Assembly: GCA_902552035.1 (NCBI GenBank)
Contig: CACDFC010000006.1
Location: forward strand, 1-57,033
DNA length: 57,033 nucleotides
Source of the DNA: an uncultured Pelagibacteraceae bacterium
GTDB taxonomy: Bacteria; Pseudomonadota; Alphaproteobacteria; Pelagibacterales; Pelagibacteraceae
Reading direction: 5' to 3'
Below are positions 31,446 to 39,122 of this stretch, in pieces. The translations under genes were made by a program, and so were the position numbers. The notes beneath the pieces were generated by a model. That model was not told the origin of the DNA and did no database searches. It saw only the letters and a program-made list of their open reading frames with translations. Numbering within the stretch: the stretch's first letter is position 1; every line of letters starts with the position of its first letter.

Positions 31446-32150
31446 TTGAAAATGAAAAAAATATTAGTTTTTACAGCAACCTATAATGAAAAAGAAAATA
31501 TCAGAGAGCTTATAAGTTCAATATTTAGTAATTGTCCGTATGTAGATATATTGATAATTGATGATAATTCTCCTGATAAAACAGCTGAAGAAATTTTAGT
31601 ACTAAAAAGTGAATTTAAAAAAATTTCTCTAATAAATAGAGAAAGTAAGCTTGGTTTAGATACAGCTCACAAATTGGCATATAAATTTGCAAAAGAAAAG
31701 GATTATGATTACTTAATAACAATGGATGCTGATTTATCACATGATCCAGCTGAATTAACTAACTTTATAAAAAATTTGGAAACCTATCCATTTGTAATAG
31801 GATCAAGATATGTTTCTGGTGGGAAATGTTTAATGAGAGGAAGAAGACTGATTATAAGTAAATACGGAAATATTTTTATTAGATTAATTCTTGGTATTGA
31901 CTGTAATGAATTTACAACATCATACCGTGGTTTTGATATAAAAAAGTTAGGATCTTTCAATTTAGATATAGTTAAGGCATCAGGTTATAGTTTTTTTATG
32001 AAAACTATATATGAAATTTCTAAAAGAAATATAGAAATTAAAGAAATACCAATTACTTTTAAGGATAGATCATTTGGCTATTCGAAATTGCCTAAAATTG
32101 AAATTTTTAGGACTTTATTAAATTTATTTATAATGCTTTTTAAAAAATAA
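31446..32150 (+). CDS. Polyprenyl-phosphate glycosyltransferase, DPM1-like (GT2)
   Basis: A 234-aa GT2 enzyme with the dolichyl/polyprenyl-phosphate mannose synthase layout: FTATYNEKENIRELI, IDDNSPDKTAEE, TMDADLSHDPAEL, and KEIPITFKDRSFGYSKL at the C-terminus. It probably charges a polyprenyl phosphate with one sugar, giving a lipid-linked donor for membrane GT-C enzymes. Only a weak hydrophobic end (LFIMLF) is seen, so it is DPM1-like without extra membrane domains. The stop lies 15 bases before the tRNA-Ile 3' end, with the tRNAs on the opposite strand. Confidence 0.88.
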   Translation: MKMKKILVFTATYNEKENIRELISSIFSNCPYVDILIIDDNSPDKTAEEILVLKSEFKKISLINRESKLGLDTAHKLAYKFAKEKDYDYLITMDADLSHDPAELTNFIKNLETYPFVIGSRYVSGGKCLMRGRRLIISKYGNIFIRLILGIDCNEFTTSYRGFDIKKLGSFNLDIVKASGYSFFMKTIYEISKRNIEIKEIPITFKDRSFGYSKLPKIEIFRTLLNLFIMLFKK

Positions 32151-32259
32151 AAACTCAATTACTTGTGGTGGGCCCGCCAGGACTCGAACCTGGGACCAAT
32201 ACATTATGAGTGTACTGCTCTAACCAACTGAGCTACAGGCCCAAACAAATTTGAGTTTT
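32150..32259. repeat. Inverted repeat enclosing tRNA-Ile
   Basis: AAAACTCAA at 32150-32158 is complementary to TTGAGTTTT at 32251-32259, on either side of tRNA-Ile. On the tRNA strand the 3' arm runs into a T-rich stretch (TTGAGTTTTTATTTTTT). It could form a stem below the acceptor stem and help processing or termination, but nine AT-rich base pairs could also arise by chance. Confidence 0.4.
32166..32242 (-). tRNA. tRNA with CAU anticodon, probably tRNA-Ile2(CAU)
   Basis: Minus-strand cloverleaf of 77 nt with encoded CCA. Acceptor stem GGGCCTG/CGGGCCC (one T-G pair), canonical D loop AGTTGGTTA, anticodon loop CTCATAA, variable region TGGTC and canonical T loop TTCGAGT. CAU can be initiator Met, elongator Met or Ile2. 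The TTGGTC variable region and C4-G69/C5-G68 pairs resemble Ile2, whose C34 is modified to lysidine by TilS. Elongator Met cannot be excluded by eye. Confidence 0.9.
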
Positions 32260-32315
32260 ACTTCTTTTATAAAAATTATTCAATAAATCAATTAAATAAA
32301 AACTTTAATTCTTTC

Positions 32316-32390
32316 TGGTGGGCCGTGTTGGTTACGCTCCAACTACCCCTGCAATGTCAATGCAGTACTCTACTATTGAGCTAACGGCCC
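32316..32390 (-). tRNA. tRNA-Val(GAC) with non-canonical elbow
   Basis: Minus-strand 75-nt cloverleaf with perfect stems and encoded CCA: acceptor GGGCCGT/ACGGCCC, D stem GCTC/GAGT, anticodon stem CTGCA/TGCAG, loop TTGACAT (anticodon GAC), variable GGGTA, T stem GTTGG/CCAAC. The D loop is AATAGTA, with A in place of G18. The T loop is AGCGTAA instead of TTCRANT, so T54-A58 is changed to A54-T58. Intact stems and CCA argue for a working tRNA. It lies 73 bases upstream of tRNA-Ile on the same strand. Confidence 0.88.
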
Positions 32391-32396
32391 TAATTT

Positions 32397-32425
32397 ATTT
32401 TATAATGAATAAAAATTAATAGCAA
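32397..32425 (-). promoter_or_regulatory. Putative tRNA-Val/tRNA-Ile promoter
   Basis: Minus-strand TTGCTA (32420-32425) and TAAAAT (32397-32402) with a 17-base spacer end six bases before the tRNA-Val 5' end. This suits a short leader and could drive both tRNAs. The match is moderate in AT-rich sequence. Confidence 0.4.
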
Positions 32426-32428
32426 ATT

Positions 32429-33667
32429 TTATACTAAAAAAATATTTTTATACAAAGAAATAAAATAAAATATTAACATGTAAGCAAATATAAAATTTAT
32501 TTTATTGAGGCTTCTAAAATTAACCAGTTTGTTAATTAATTTTAAGTCAAACATTGTAAAAATTGCTATAAATAATATTGGGTCAAAAGTTTCTTGGTAA
32601 AATTGACTGTCAACTTCTAATAAACAAAAAATAGCTAAAAGAACTAAATTAGATCTTATTTCTAAATTTAAAAATAAGTTAACAGTAAAAATAGAGATTA
32701 GTGATACTATGAAAAATAATTCTTTTGTTTTAATATAATTAAAAAATAAGTGATAATAAAATCCTCCTCCAGTAGAAGATTTATAATTGAAGAAAAATAA
32801 GAAAAGTATAAATAAAATTAGACTTAGTAAAAAAATCGTAAAGGATTTTTTAAATAATAAATTTCTATAAATTAATATAAACGGAGTTAAATAAAAAAAA
32901 ATAACTAAATATGAAAGACCTATTTTTGTAACAAAATTAGTATTTGTATTTATTAAAATATTAAAAAAATGAACATTAAGATAAAAAATATAATAAACCG
33001 CAGGGGCTGATAAAATAAGATTAAAAATTAAATAATAAATTAATTTATTATGATTATAATTATTTAAGATTATTTTATAGAAAAAAAATATAGAAAAAAT
33101 ACAATAAATCGGCCTAATATATGATGCACAAGCAATAAAAAAAATATTTAGAAATATATATTTCAATTGGTCATTTTTATTAATATTTTGTATAAATTTT
33201 AGGTAATAATAAATTGATGATAGAAAAAAAATAATAGACAAATTTTCACTTCCTGGCCAATATGCCAATGATCTAAAGTATGGTGAAATAAATACAAAAC
33301 AACTTAAATAAACTAAAACTAATTTATTTTTAGATCCAAATCTTAGTTCTAAACACTTAAAAAACAAGACAGGAATAAGTAAGGACGATGATAGTGAAAT
33401 AATTCTAGTAATTATTGGATAATCTGAAATATTTAATAAATGAAATATTAAAATAATTACTGGAGAGTGAGCATTTCCATAATCATCATAATTAAAAAGA
33501 AAATATAAAATATTATTTTTAATTTCATTTGCAGTATTTGCGTGAATTTTAAAATCATTATACGCTCCACCAGTGGAGTCTTCACCTAATATAAACCCTA
33601 TTAAGTAGGAAAAAATTAAAAATACAGAAATATAGAAAATATAATTTTTTTTGTTAATTGTATCCAT
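32429..33667 (-). CDS. Polytopic membrane protein, GT-C glycosyltransferase-like
   Basis: A 412-aa protein with about ten or more hydrophobic segments. An extracytoplasmic loop after the first membrane segment contains GEDSTGGAYNDFKIH, an acidic loop of the type used catalytically by GT-C enzymes that take polyprenyl-phosphate sugars as donors. A later loop has YWPGSENLS. No close family is recognised. It starts 18 bases after rpoD and may be co-transcribed with it. The DPM1-like gene across the tRNAs could supply its donor; this pairing is inference. Confidence 0.6.
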   Translation of the reverse strand: MDTINKKNYIFYISVFLIFSYLIGFILGEDSTGGAYNDFKIHANTANEIKNNILYFLFNYDDYGNAHSPVIILIFHLLNISDYPIITRIISLSSSLLIPVLFFKCLELRFGSKNKLVLVYLSCFVFISPYFRSLAYWPGSENLSIIFFLSSIYYYLKFIQNINKNDQLKYIFLNIFFIACASYIRPIYCIFSIFFFYKIILNNYNHNKLIYYLIFNLILSAPAVYYIFYLNVHFFNILINTNTNFVTKIGLSYLVIFFYLTPFILIYRNLLFKKSFTIFLLSLILFILFLFFFNYKSSTGGGFYYHLFFNYIKTKELFFIVSLISIFTVNLFLNLEIRSNLVLLAIFCLLEVDSQFYQETFDPILFIAIFTMFDLKLINKLVNFRSLNKINFIFAYMLIFYFISLYKNIFLV

Positions 33668-33685
33668 TTTGGATAAATTAAAGAT

Positions 33686-35509
33686 CTAACTTTCTAAGAA
33701 ACTTTTTAGTTGTTTTGATCTACTTGGATGTTTGAGTTTCCTTAAAGCTTTAGCCTCTATTTGTCTTATTCTTTCTCTAGTTACAGAAAATTGTAATCCA
33801 ACTTCTTCAAGAGTATGATCTGTATTCATACCTACACCAAACCTCATACGTAAAACTCTTTCCTCTCTAGGTGTTAAAGTTGATAGAATTTTTGTAGTAG
33901 CTTCACTTAGATTTGATTTTATAGCTTGCTCTAACGGCGCCAAAGCTTTAGTGTCCTCTATAAAATCTCCTAAACTACTATCTTCTTCATCTCCAACTGG
34001 TTTTTCAAGTGAAACCGGTTCTTTTGAGATTTTTAAAACCTTTCTTACTTTTTCAAGAGGCATCCTTAATTTTTTTGCTAATTCTTCTGGGGTTGCTTCT
34101 CGTCCGAACTCACTTAAAATCAGTCTTTGAGTTCTAACAATTTTATTTATCGTCTCAATCATATGAACTGGAATTCGTATTGTTCTCGCTTGGTCAGCTA
34201 TTGACCTTGTAATTGCCTGCCTTATCCACCAAGTCGCATATGTTGAAAACTTATAGCCTCTTCTGTATTCAAATTTGTCCACAGCCTTCATAAGACCTAT
34301 GTTTCCCTCTTGTATTAAATCTAAAAACTGCAAACCTCTGTTTGTATATTTTTTTGCAATTGAAATTACTAATCTTAAATTTGCTTCGACCATTTCTTTT
34401 TTTGCAATTCTTGATTCTTTCTCACCTTTTTGAACTCTACTTACTAATTTTTTATATTCGGATACTGAAATTCCTAATTTATAGCTAATTTCGATGAGTC
34501 TCTCTCTTATATTTTTAAATTCATCCTTATTTTTTTGAAAAAATTTTTTCCAGGTTTCGTTAGTATCTAAGAAAGCTTTAAGATTTGGATTAATCTCATT
34601 TCCTACATAAAATTTTATAAATTCATCTCTTGTTATTTTACTATTAAGTGCAAGTCTAAGCAAACTACCTTCTAGTGAAATTATTTTTTTATTTTCAAAG
34701 TAATGTTTTTGAACTAGTTCTTCTAAAACTGAAGGTGACAATTGAAGGGACTTAATATTTTTTAATATATCTTCGACAATTTTTAAATAATTTTTTTCTT
34801 TAGATTTCGAAAAACTAATGGAGTTTAATTCACAATTAAGTTTCTCTTTTTGATACTTAAGTAATTTACTGTATTCTTTTGTTAAAGTTTGTACTGTTTG
34901 TAAAACCTTTGGTTTTATTTCTGTTTCCATTGCAGCTAAGGTTGGATTAAACTCGTCATCTTGTGAATCATTTGTCTCTGACTGTTCCTGATTTTCTTCA
35001 TTTTTTTGCTTTTGATTTGAGCCTGTATCTTCATCCTCCATATAATTCGTATCAATATCAATTATTTCTCTTACTAATATTTCATCTTTTTGAAGTTTAT
35101 CATTCCAATCAAAAAACTGTTGTGCTGTTATAGGACTTTGAGATAATGCATTTAACATCACATCTTTTCCTGCTTCAATACGTTTTGCAATCGCTATCTC
35201 TCCTTCCCTAGATAATAATTCAACACCTCCCATTTCTCTTAGATACATTCTTATAGGATCATCACTTTTTTCTACTGATTTTCCATCTTCCTTAGAGGAG
35301 TTTTCTTTCTTTCTTATAACTTTATAATCTGATTTTTTTTCTACTAACGAAATCTTTTCATCAAGTATATGTATTAAAGCCTGATCTAAATTATCTAGTG
35401 ATAAATTTCTTTTACCAAGTGACTTAAATAATTCTTCATGGGTAATAAAACCTCTGTGGACACCTCTGCCCATTAATCTTGCAAATGATTTTGTAATTAT
35501 TCTTTCCAC
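33686..35509 (-). CDS. rpoD: RNA polymerase primary sigma factor RpoD
   Basis: Housekeeping sigma70 that directs RNA polymerase to most promoters. At 607 aa it has a GTG start, a short region 1.1, an acidic Gln/Glu/Asn-rich non-conserved segment (~155-185), region 2 ([19 protein letters not shown], then [11 protein letters not shown]), region 3 ([12 protein letters not shown]) and region 4 ([20 protein letters not shown]). It lies downstream of dnaG with a 65-bp gap, the classic macromolecular synthesis arrangement, with yqeY in place of rpsU at the front. Confidence 0.98.
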   Translation of the reverse strand: MERIITKSFARLMGRGVHRGFITHEELFKSLGKRNLSLDNLDQALIHILDEKISLVEKKSDYKVIRKKENSSKEDGKSVEKSDDPIRMYLREMGGVELLSREGEIAIAKRIEAGKDVMLNALSQSPITAQQFFDWNDKLQKDEILVREIIDIDTNYMEDEDTGSNQKQKNEENQEQSETNDSQDDEFNPTLAAMETEIKPKVLQTVQTLTKEYSKLLKYQKEKLNCELNSISFSKSKEKNYLKIVEDILKNIKSLQLSPSVLEELVQKHYFENKKIISLEGSLLRLALNSKITRDEFIKFYVGNEINPNLKAFLDTNETWKKFFQKNKDEFKNIRERLIEISYKLGISVSEYKKLVSRVQKGEKESRIAKKEMVEANLRLVISIAKKYTNRGLQFLDLIQEGNIGLMKAVDKFEYRRGYKFSTYATWWIRQAITRSIADQARTIRIPVHMIETINKIVRTQRLILSEFGREATPEELAKKLRMPLEKVRKVLKISKEPVSLEKPVGDEEDSSLGDFIEDTKALAPLEQAIKSNLSEATTKILSTLTPREERVLRMRFGVGMNTDHTLEEVGLQFSVTRERIRQIEAKALRKLKHPSRSKQLKSFLES

Positions 35510-35574
35510 AATAAAAAGTTTGGAAGATCTATATAATACTTAATTTGAAAAAATCCACGCTTAAATTCAACTTT

Positions 35575-37350
35575 TTAATTGATTTTTTGTGTTTTTTTGA
35601 GCTCTCTTAGTTCATTAAAAGTTTGCTCACTAAAATCTTTAGAAAATTTTGACTCTAACTCCTCAATTCTTGATTCTAACTCATAGTTTTTAAGATCTCT
35701 CTTAACTTCCATAAATAAATCGATAATTTTTTGTTCATCATTTATATATTTATTTATGATGTTTTTTATTGAAGCAAATTTAAAAATTTTGTCAATTAAT
35801 TGATTATCAATTTCAAGGTCATCTATTTTAAATTTTTTAGAAACTTTTAAATGAGAAAATAACTTCTGTAATATTTGCTTATTTTCATTAGTAAAAAACT
35901 TTATATCTTCTAATAAGTTTAAATTATTCTGAAATATAACAATATTTTGTAAAATTATATACAAAAGTGAAAATTCTTTTAACTCTACTGTTGTTAAAGA
36001 CTTGCTTTCATTAAAATGCTTTTGTGTTTTTTTCAATGTTTTTGTTTTTATACTTTTATAATTTTTATTAAATTTGCTAAGATTTGGTGTAAATAATGAA
36101 ATTTGTTCTAAAAAATATTCTAAAACATATTTTTTAATAAATTGATCTTTAATATTGCTTGCTATTTCCCTTAGTTTTTTTTCAAAAATTGCCATCGATG
36201 ATGGATTGTCCTCAGTCTCTTTGTGGTAATGTTCAAAAATAAATTTATGAATTTCAATTTTATTTTTTTTTGTAAATTCAAAAAAATAATCTTTTTTATT
36301 TTTATTTACAAAGCTATCTGGATCTTCTCCATCTGGTAAAAAGAGAAATGAAATTTTCTTTTCAGGTCGAAGTTCTTTTATTGAATTTTCTGCTGCTCTA
36401 ACCGCTGCCTTGTACCCGCTATTGTCACCATCGAAACAAATAACTATTTCATTAAAAAATTGACCTAAAGTTAATATTTGTCTTTCAGTCAAAGAAGTTC
36501 CTAAATTTGCAACTACATTATTTATTCCACTCTTGCTTAAACCAACTACATCCATATAGCCTTCTACTAAATATACATAATCAATTTTATTGGATAGCTT
36601 TCTTACAAAATCTAAATTGTAAAGATTTGAACCTTTTTTAAAGAACATTGTTTCAGGTGAATTAATATATTTTGCTAAATAATTTTTATCTTTAATTATT
36701 CTTCCACCAATTGCAATTGGTTTACCTGAAATATTATTTATTGGAAAAATTATTCTATCTTTAAATCTTTCAACAAAAAGTTTTTTTTTATCATCAAAAT
36801 AAAATAATCCACTTTCTTCTATATTTTTTTCACTAAATTTCTCTTTTAGTTTTTCATAATAACTTGGATTACTTTCCACATAACCAATCATGAACTTAGA
36901 TACCTCTTGTTTGGTTAAATTCCTGATTTTTAAATATTGTCTAGCTTCATTCGCTTTTTCGTCTTTTAAAAGACTATCATGATAAAATTTAACATAAGTA
37001 TTATATATTTCAGAATATTCTTGCCATTTTTTTTCTCTTTCCTCATCTGCTTTTGTAAAAGTATAAGGTTTAATACCAGCAAGATTTGCAAGAGCTTTAA
37101 CAGCTTCTCCAAATCTTAAATTTTGAGTTTTCATTATAAAATCAAAAATATTGCCATGTTCACTAGTACTAAAACAATGATAAAAACCTTTTTCATCATT
37201 TACTGTAAATGAGGGAGTCTTTTCATTTTTAAATGGTGATAATCCTACAAATTCCTTGCCACGTTTTTTTAAAATAACTGTTTTTGAAACCACAGTTGAA
37301 ACTTTTAATCTTGTTTTTATTTCATCTAAATATTCTTTTGGATATTTCAT
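35575..37350 (-). CDS. dnaG: DNA primase with degenerate zinc-binding motif
   Basis: Makes RNA primers for replication. At 591 aa it has an N-terminal CHC2-type domain, the RNA polymerase core with TOPRIM motifs (YLVEGYMDV and FDGDNSG) and a C-terminal DnaB-interacting region. The usual zinc ligands Cys-His-Cys-Cys correspond here to Ser38, Lys41, Cys59 and Thr62 (SPFKNEKTPSF and FYHCFSTSEHGN), so three of four are lost while the surrounding sequence is conserved. The catalytic core looks intact. It overlaps yqeY by 4 bp. Confidence 0.96.
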   Translation of the reverse strand: MKYPKEYLDEIKTRLKVSTVVSKTVILKKRGKEFVGLSPFKNEKTPSFTVNDEKGFYHCFSTSEHGNIFDFIMKTQNLRFGEAVKALANLAGIKPYTFTKADEEREKKWQEYSEIYNTYVKFYHDSLLKDEKANEARQYLKIRNLTKQEVSKFMIGYVESNPSYYEKLKEKFSEKNIEESGLFYFDDKKKLFVERFKDRIIFPINNISGKPIAIGGRIIKDKNYLAKYINSPETMFFKKGSNLYNLDFVRKLSNKIDYVYLVEGYMDVVGLSKSGINNVVANLGTSLTERQILTLGQFFNEIVICFDGDNSGYKAAVRAAENSIKELRPEKKISFLFLPDGEDPDSFVNKNKKDYFFEFTKKNKIEIHKFIFEHYHKETEDNPSSMAIFEKKLREIASNIKDQFIKKYVLEYFLEQISLFTPNLSKFNKNYKSIKTKTLKKTQKHFNESKSLTTVELKEFSLLYIILQNIVIFQNNLNLLEDIKFFTNENKQILQKLFSHLKVSKKFKIDDLEIDNQLIDKIFKFASIKNIINKYINDEQKIIDLFMEVKRDLKNYELESRIEELESKFSKDFSEQTFNELRELKKTQKIN

Positions 37351-37808
37351 TTATTAAGAATTTCTTTCAATATTGCGCCTGTTTTAGAAAAATCTAACGT
37401 ATCATCATAATTTTTTTTTAGTTCTCCCATAATCTTTCCCATATCCTTAATAGATGTAGCGCCTAACTTCTGGATTACATCTTCACATATCTTTTTGGTT
37501 TCTTGGTCGTCTAACTGTTTTGGTAGATAATCTGATAAAATTGCAACTTCATTTTCCTCAATTTCTAACAAGTCTTTTCTATTTCCTTTTTTGTAAACTT
37601 CTATCGATTCGGTTCTTTGTTTTACCATTTTTTTTAAAAGCTTTTTTATATCATTGTCATCTGTTTCTTTTTTATTTGGACCAGACCTATTACTAATGTC
37701 TAGGTCTTTAATGCCAGACAATACTAACCTATAAGTTGATATTTTATTTTTCTCTTTCGATTTTAAAGCATTTTTATAGTCACTTTCGATTTTTTCTCTC
37801 AAAGGCAT
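37347..37808 (-). CDS. yqeY: GatB/YqeY domain protein
   Basis: A 153-aa stand-alone YqeY protein with MPLREKIESDYKNALKSKEK, STYRLVLSGIKDLDI, VAILSDYLPKQLDDQE and MGKIMGELKK. It resembles the C-terminal tRNA-binding domain of the GatB amidotransferase subunit; the cellular role of stand-alone YqeY is not settled. It is the first gene of a yqeY-dnaG-rpoD unit common in alphaproteobacteria and is divergent from carA across a 117-bp intergenic region. Confidence 0.92.
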   Translation of the reverse strand: MPLREKIESDYKNALKSKEKNKISTYRLVLSGIKDLDISNRSGPNKKETDDNDIKKLLKKMVKQRTESIEVYKKGNRKDLLEIEENEVAILSDYLPKQLDDQETKKICEDVIQKLGATSIKDMGKIMGELKKNYDDTLDFSKTGAILKEILNK

Positions 37809-37875
37809 TTTTTTAATCTACTTGATAGATAAATTTCTTCAAAAGAAAAATTTTTATTATTCCACATTACTTATG

Positions 37876-37904
37876 TTGCGGTAATTAGGGTTTTATTGTA
37901 TTAA
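37876..37904 (+). promoter_or_regulatory. Putative carAB promoter
   Basis: TTGCGG (37876-37881) and TATTAA (37899-37904) with a 17-base spacer lie upstream of carA, implying a leader of about 15 nt. No PyrR-type or attenuator structure is visible in the 117-bp yqeY-carA gap. Moderate match only. Confidence 0.4.
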
Positions 37905-37925
37905 CCTTTAACTCATGAGTTGTAA

Positions 37926-39122
37926 TTGAAGAAAAAACACAAAAAAAATAACTCAAAAAAAATCTTAAAGATTAATACAGGCGTCTTAGTTCTTGAAAAC
38001 AAAACTGTTTTTAAAGGAATTGGAATTGGCTATCAAGGCACAACAACAGGGGAAGTATGTTTCAATACATCATTAACTGGATACCAAGAAATTATTTCTG
38101 ATCCTTCTTATGCTGGTCAAATAATTAATTTTACATTTCCTCATATAGGTAACGTTGGCACTAACAAAGAAGATCATGAGTCTGATAAAATTTGGACAAG
38201 AGGAGTAATTTTAAATTCCGAAATAACAAGCCCTTCAAACTATAGATCATTAATAAATTTAGATATATGGCTTAAAAAACACAAGATTGTTGGCTTAACA
38301 GGATTAGATACAAGAAGTTTAACAAATTTTATTAGAGACAAAGGTGCTCCTAAGGGCACAATTTCATTTTCTAAATATGGAAAATTTAATATAAATAAAT
38401 TAATCAACCTTTCAAATAGGTGGACAGGATTAAATAATCTTGATCTTGCAGAACAAGTTACCACCAAAAAAAATTATGTATGGCATGGTTTTAAAACCTG
38501 GAAAAAAGAGGAAGGTTATAGAAAAAGTAAGAAGACATTTTTTAATGTAGTTGCTATAGATTACGGTATAAAAAAAAATATACTAAGATATTTTTCTGAC
38601 TTTAACTGTAAAGTTAATATAGTTTCGTGCAAAACAAGTGTTGAAAAAATATTAAAATTAAAACCAAATGGCATATTCTTATCTAATGGTCCAGGAGATC
38701 CAGCAGCAACTGGAAAATATGCAGTACCAATTATAAAAGATTTAATAAAAAAAAATCTTCCAATTTTTGGAATTTGTCTTGGTCACCAAATACTAGGTTT
38801 AGCCTTGGGTGCAAAGACAAAAAAAATGAAGTTAGGCCACAGAGGTGCAAATCATCCAGTAAAAAATCTTATTGAAAATAAAGTTGAAATTACTAGTCAA
38901 AATCATGGTTTTGAGATTGTTAAAGAAAATTTACCAAAAAATATTCAGATAACCCATACATCTTTATTTGATAATTCTATTGAAGGTATAAAACTTAAAA
39001 ATAAACCAGTGTTCTCTGTTCAGTATCATCCAGAGTCAAATCCTGGGCCACAAGATAGTGTTTACCTATTTAAAAATTTTATAACTAGTATGAGTCAAAA
39101 TGCCAAAAAGAAGAGATCTTAA
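37926..39122 (+). CDS. carA: Carbamoyl-phosphate synthase small subunit
   Basis: Glutamine amidotransferase subunit supplying ammonia to CarB for carbamoyl phosphate, used in pyrimidine and arginine synthesis. At 398 aa, the N-terminal CPSase domain has [20 protein letters not shown], and the C-terminal class I GATase has the nucleophile Cys in GICLGHQ (~284) with His/Glu in YHPESNPGP. The start appears to be TTG at 37926; the nearby ATG at 37915 is out of frame and hits a stop. The last 23 bp overlap carB. Confidence 0.97.
   Translation: MKKKHKKNNSKKILKINTGVLVLENKTVFKGIGIGYQGTTTGEVCFNTSLTGYQEIISDPSYAGQIINFTFPHIGNVGTNKEDHESDKIWTRGVILNSEITSPSNYRSLINLDIWLKKHKIVGLTGLDTRSLTNFIRDKGAPKGTISFSKYGKFNINKLINLSNRWTGLNNLDLAEQVTTKKNYVWHGFKTWKKEEGYRKSKKTFFNVVAIDYGIKKNILRYFSDFNCKVNIVSCKTSVEKILKLKPNGIFLSNGPGDPAATGKYAVPIIKDLIKKNLPIFGICLGHQILGLALGAKTKKMKLGHRGANHPVKNLIENKVEITSQNHGFEIVKENLPKNIQITHTSLFDNSIEGIKLKNKPVFSVQYHPESNPGPQDSVYLFKNFITSMSQNAKKKRS

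Noticed and set aside
25850-32260. Integrative element with tRNA attachment sites
   Set aside because: No integrase, and no copy of the tRNA 3' end was seen near mlaC, so there is no direct evidence for site-specific integration.
37809-37925. Riboswitch or attenuator before carA
   Set aside because: Only a short promoter-like region with a ~15-nt leader is visible; no conserved structure or leader peptide.
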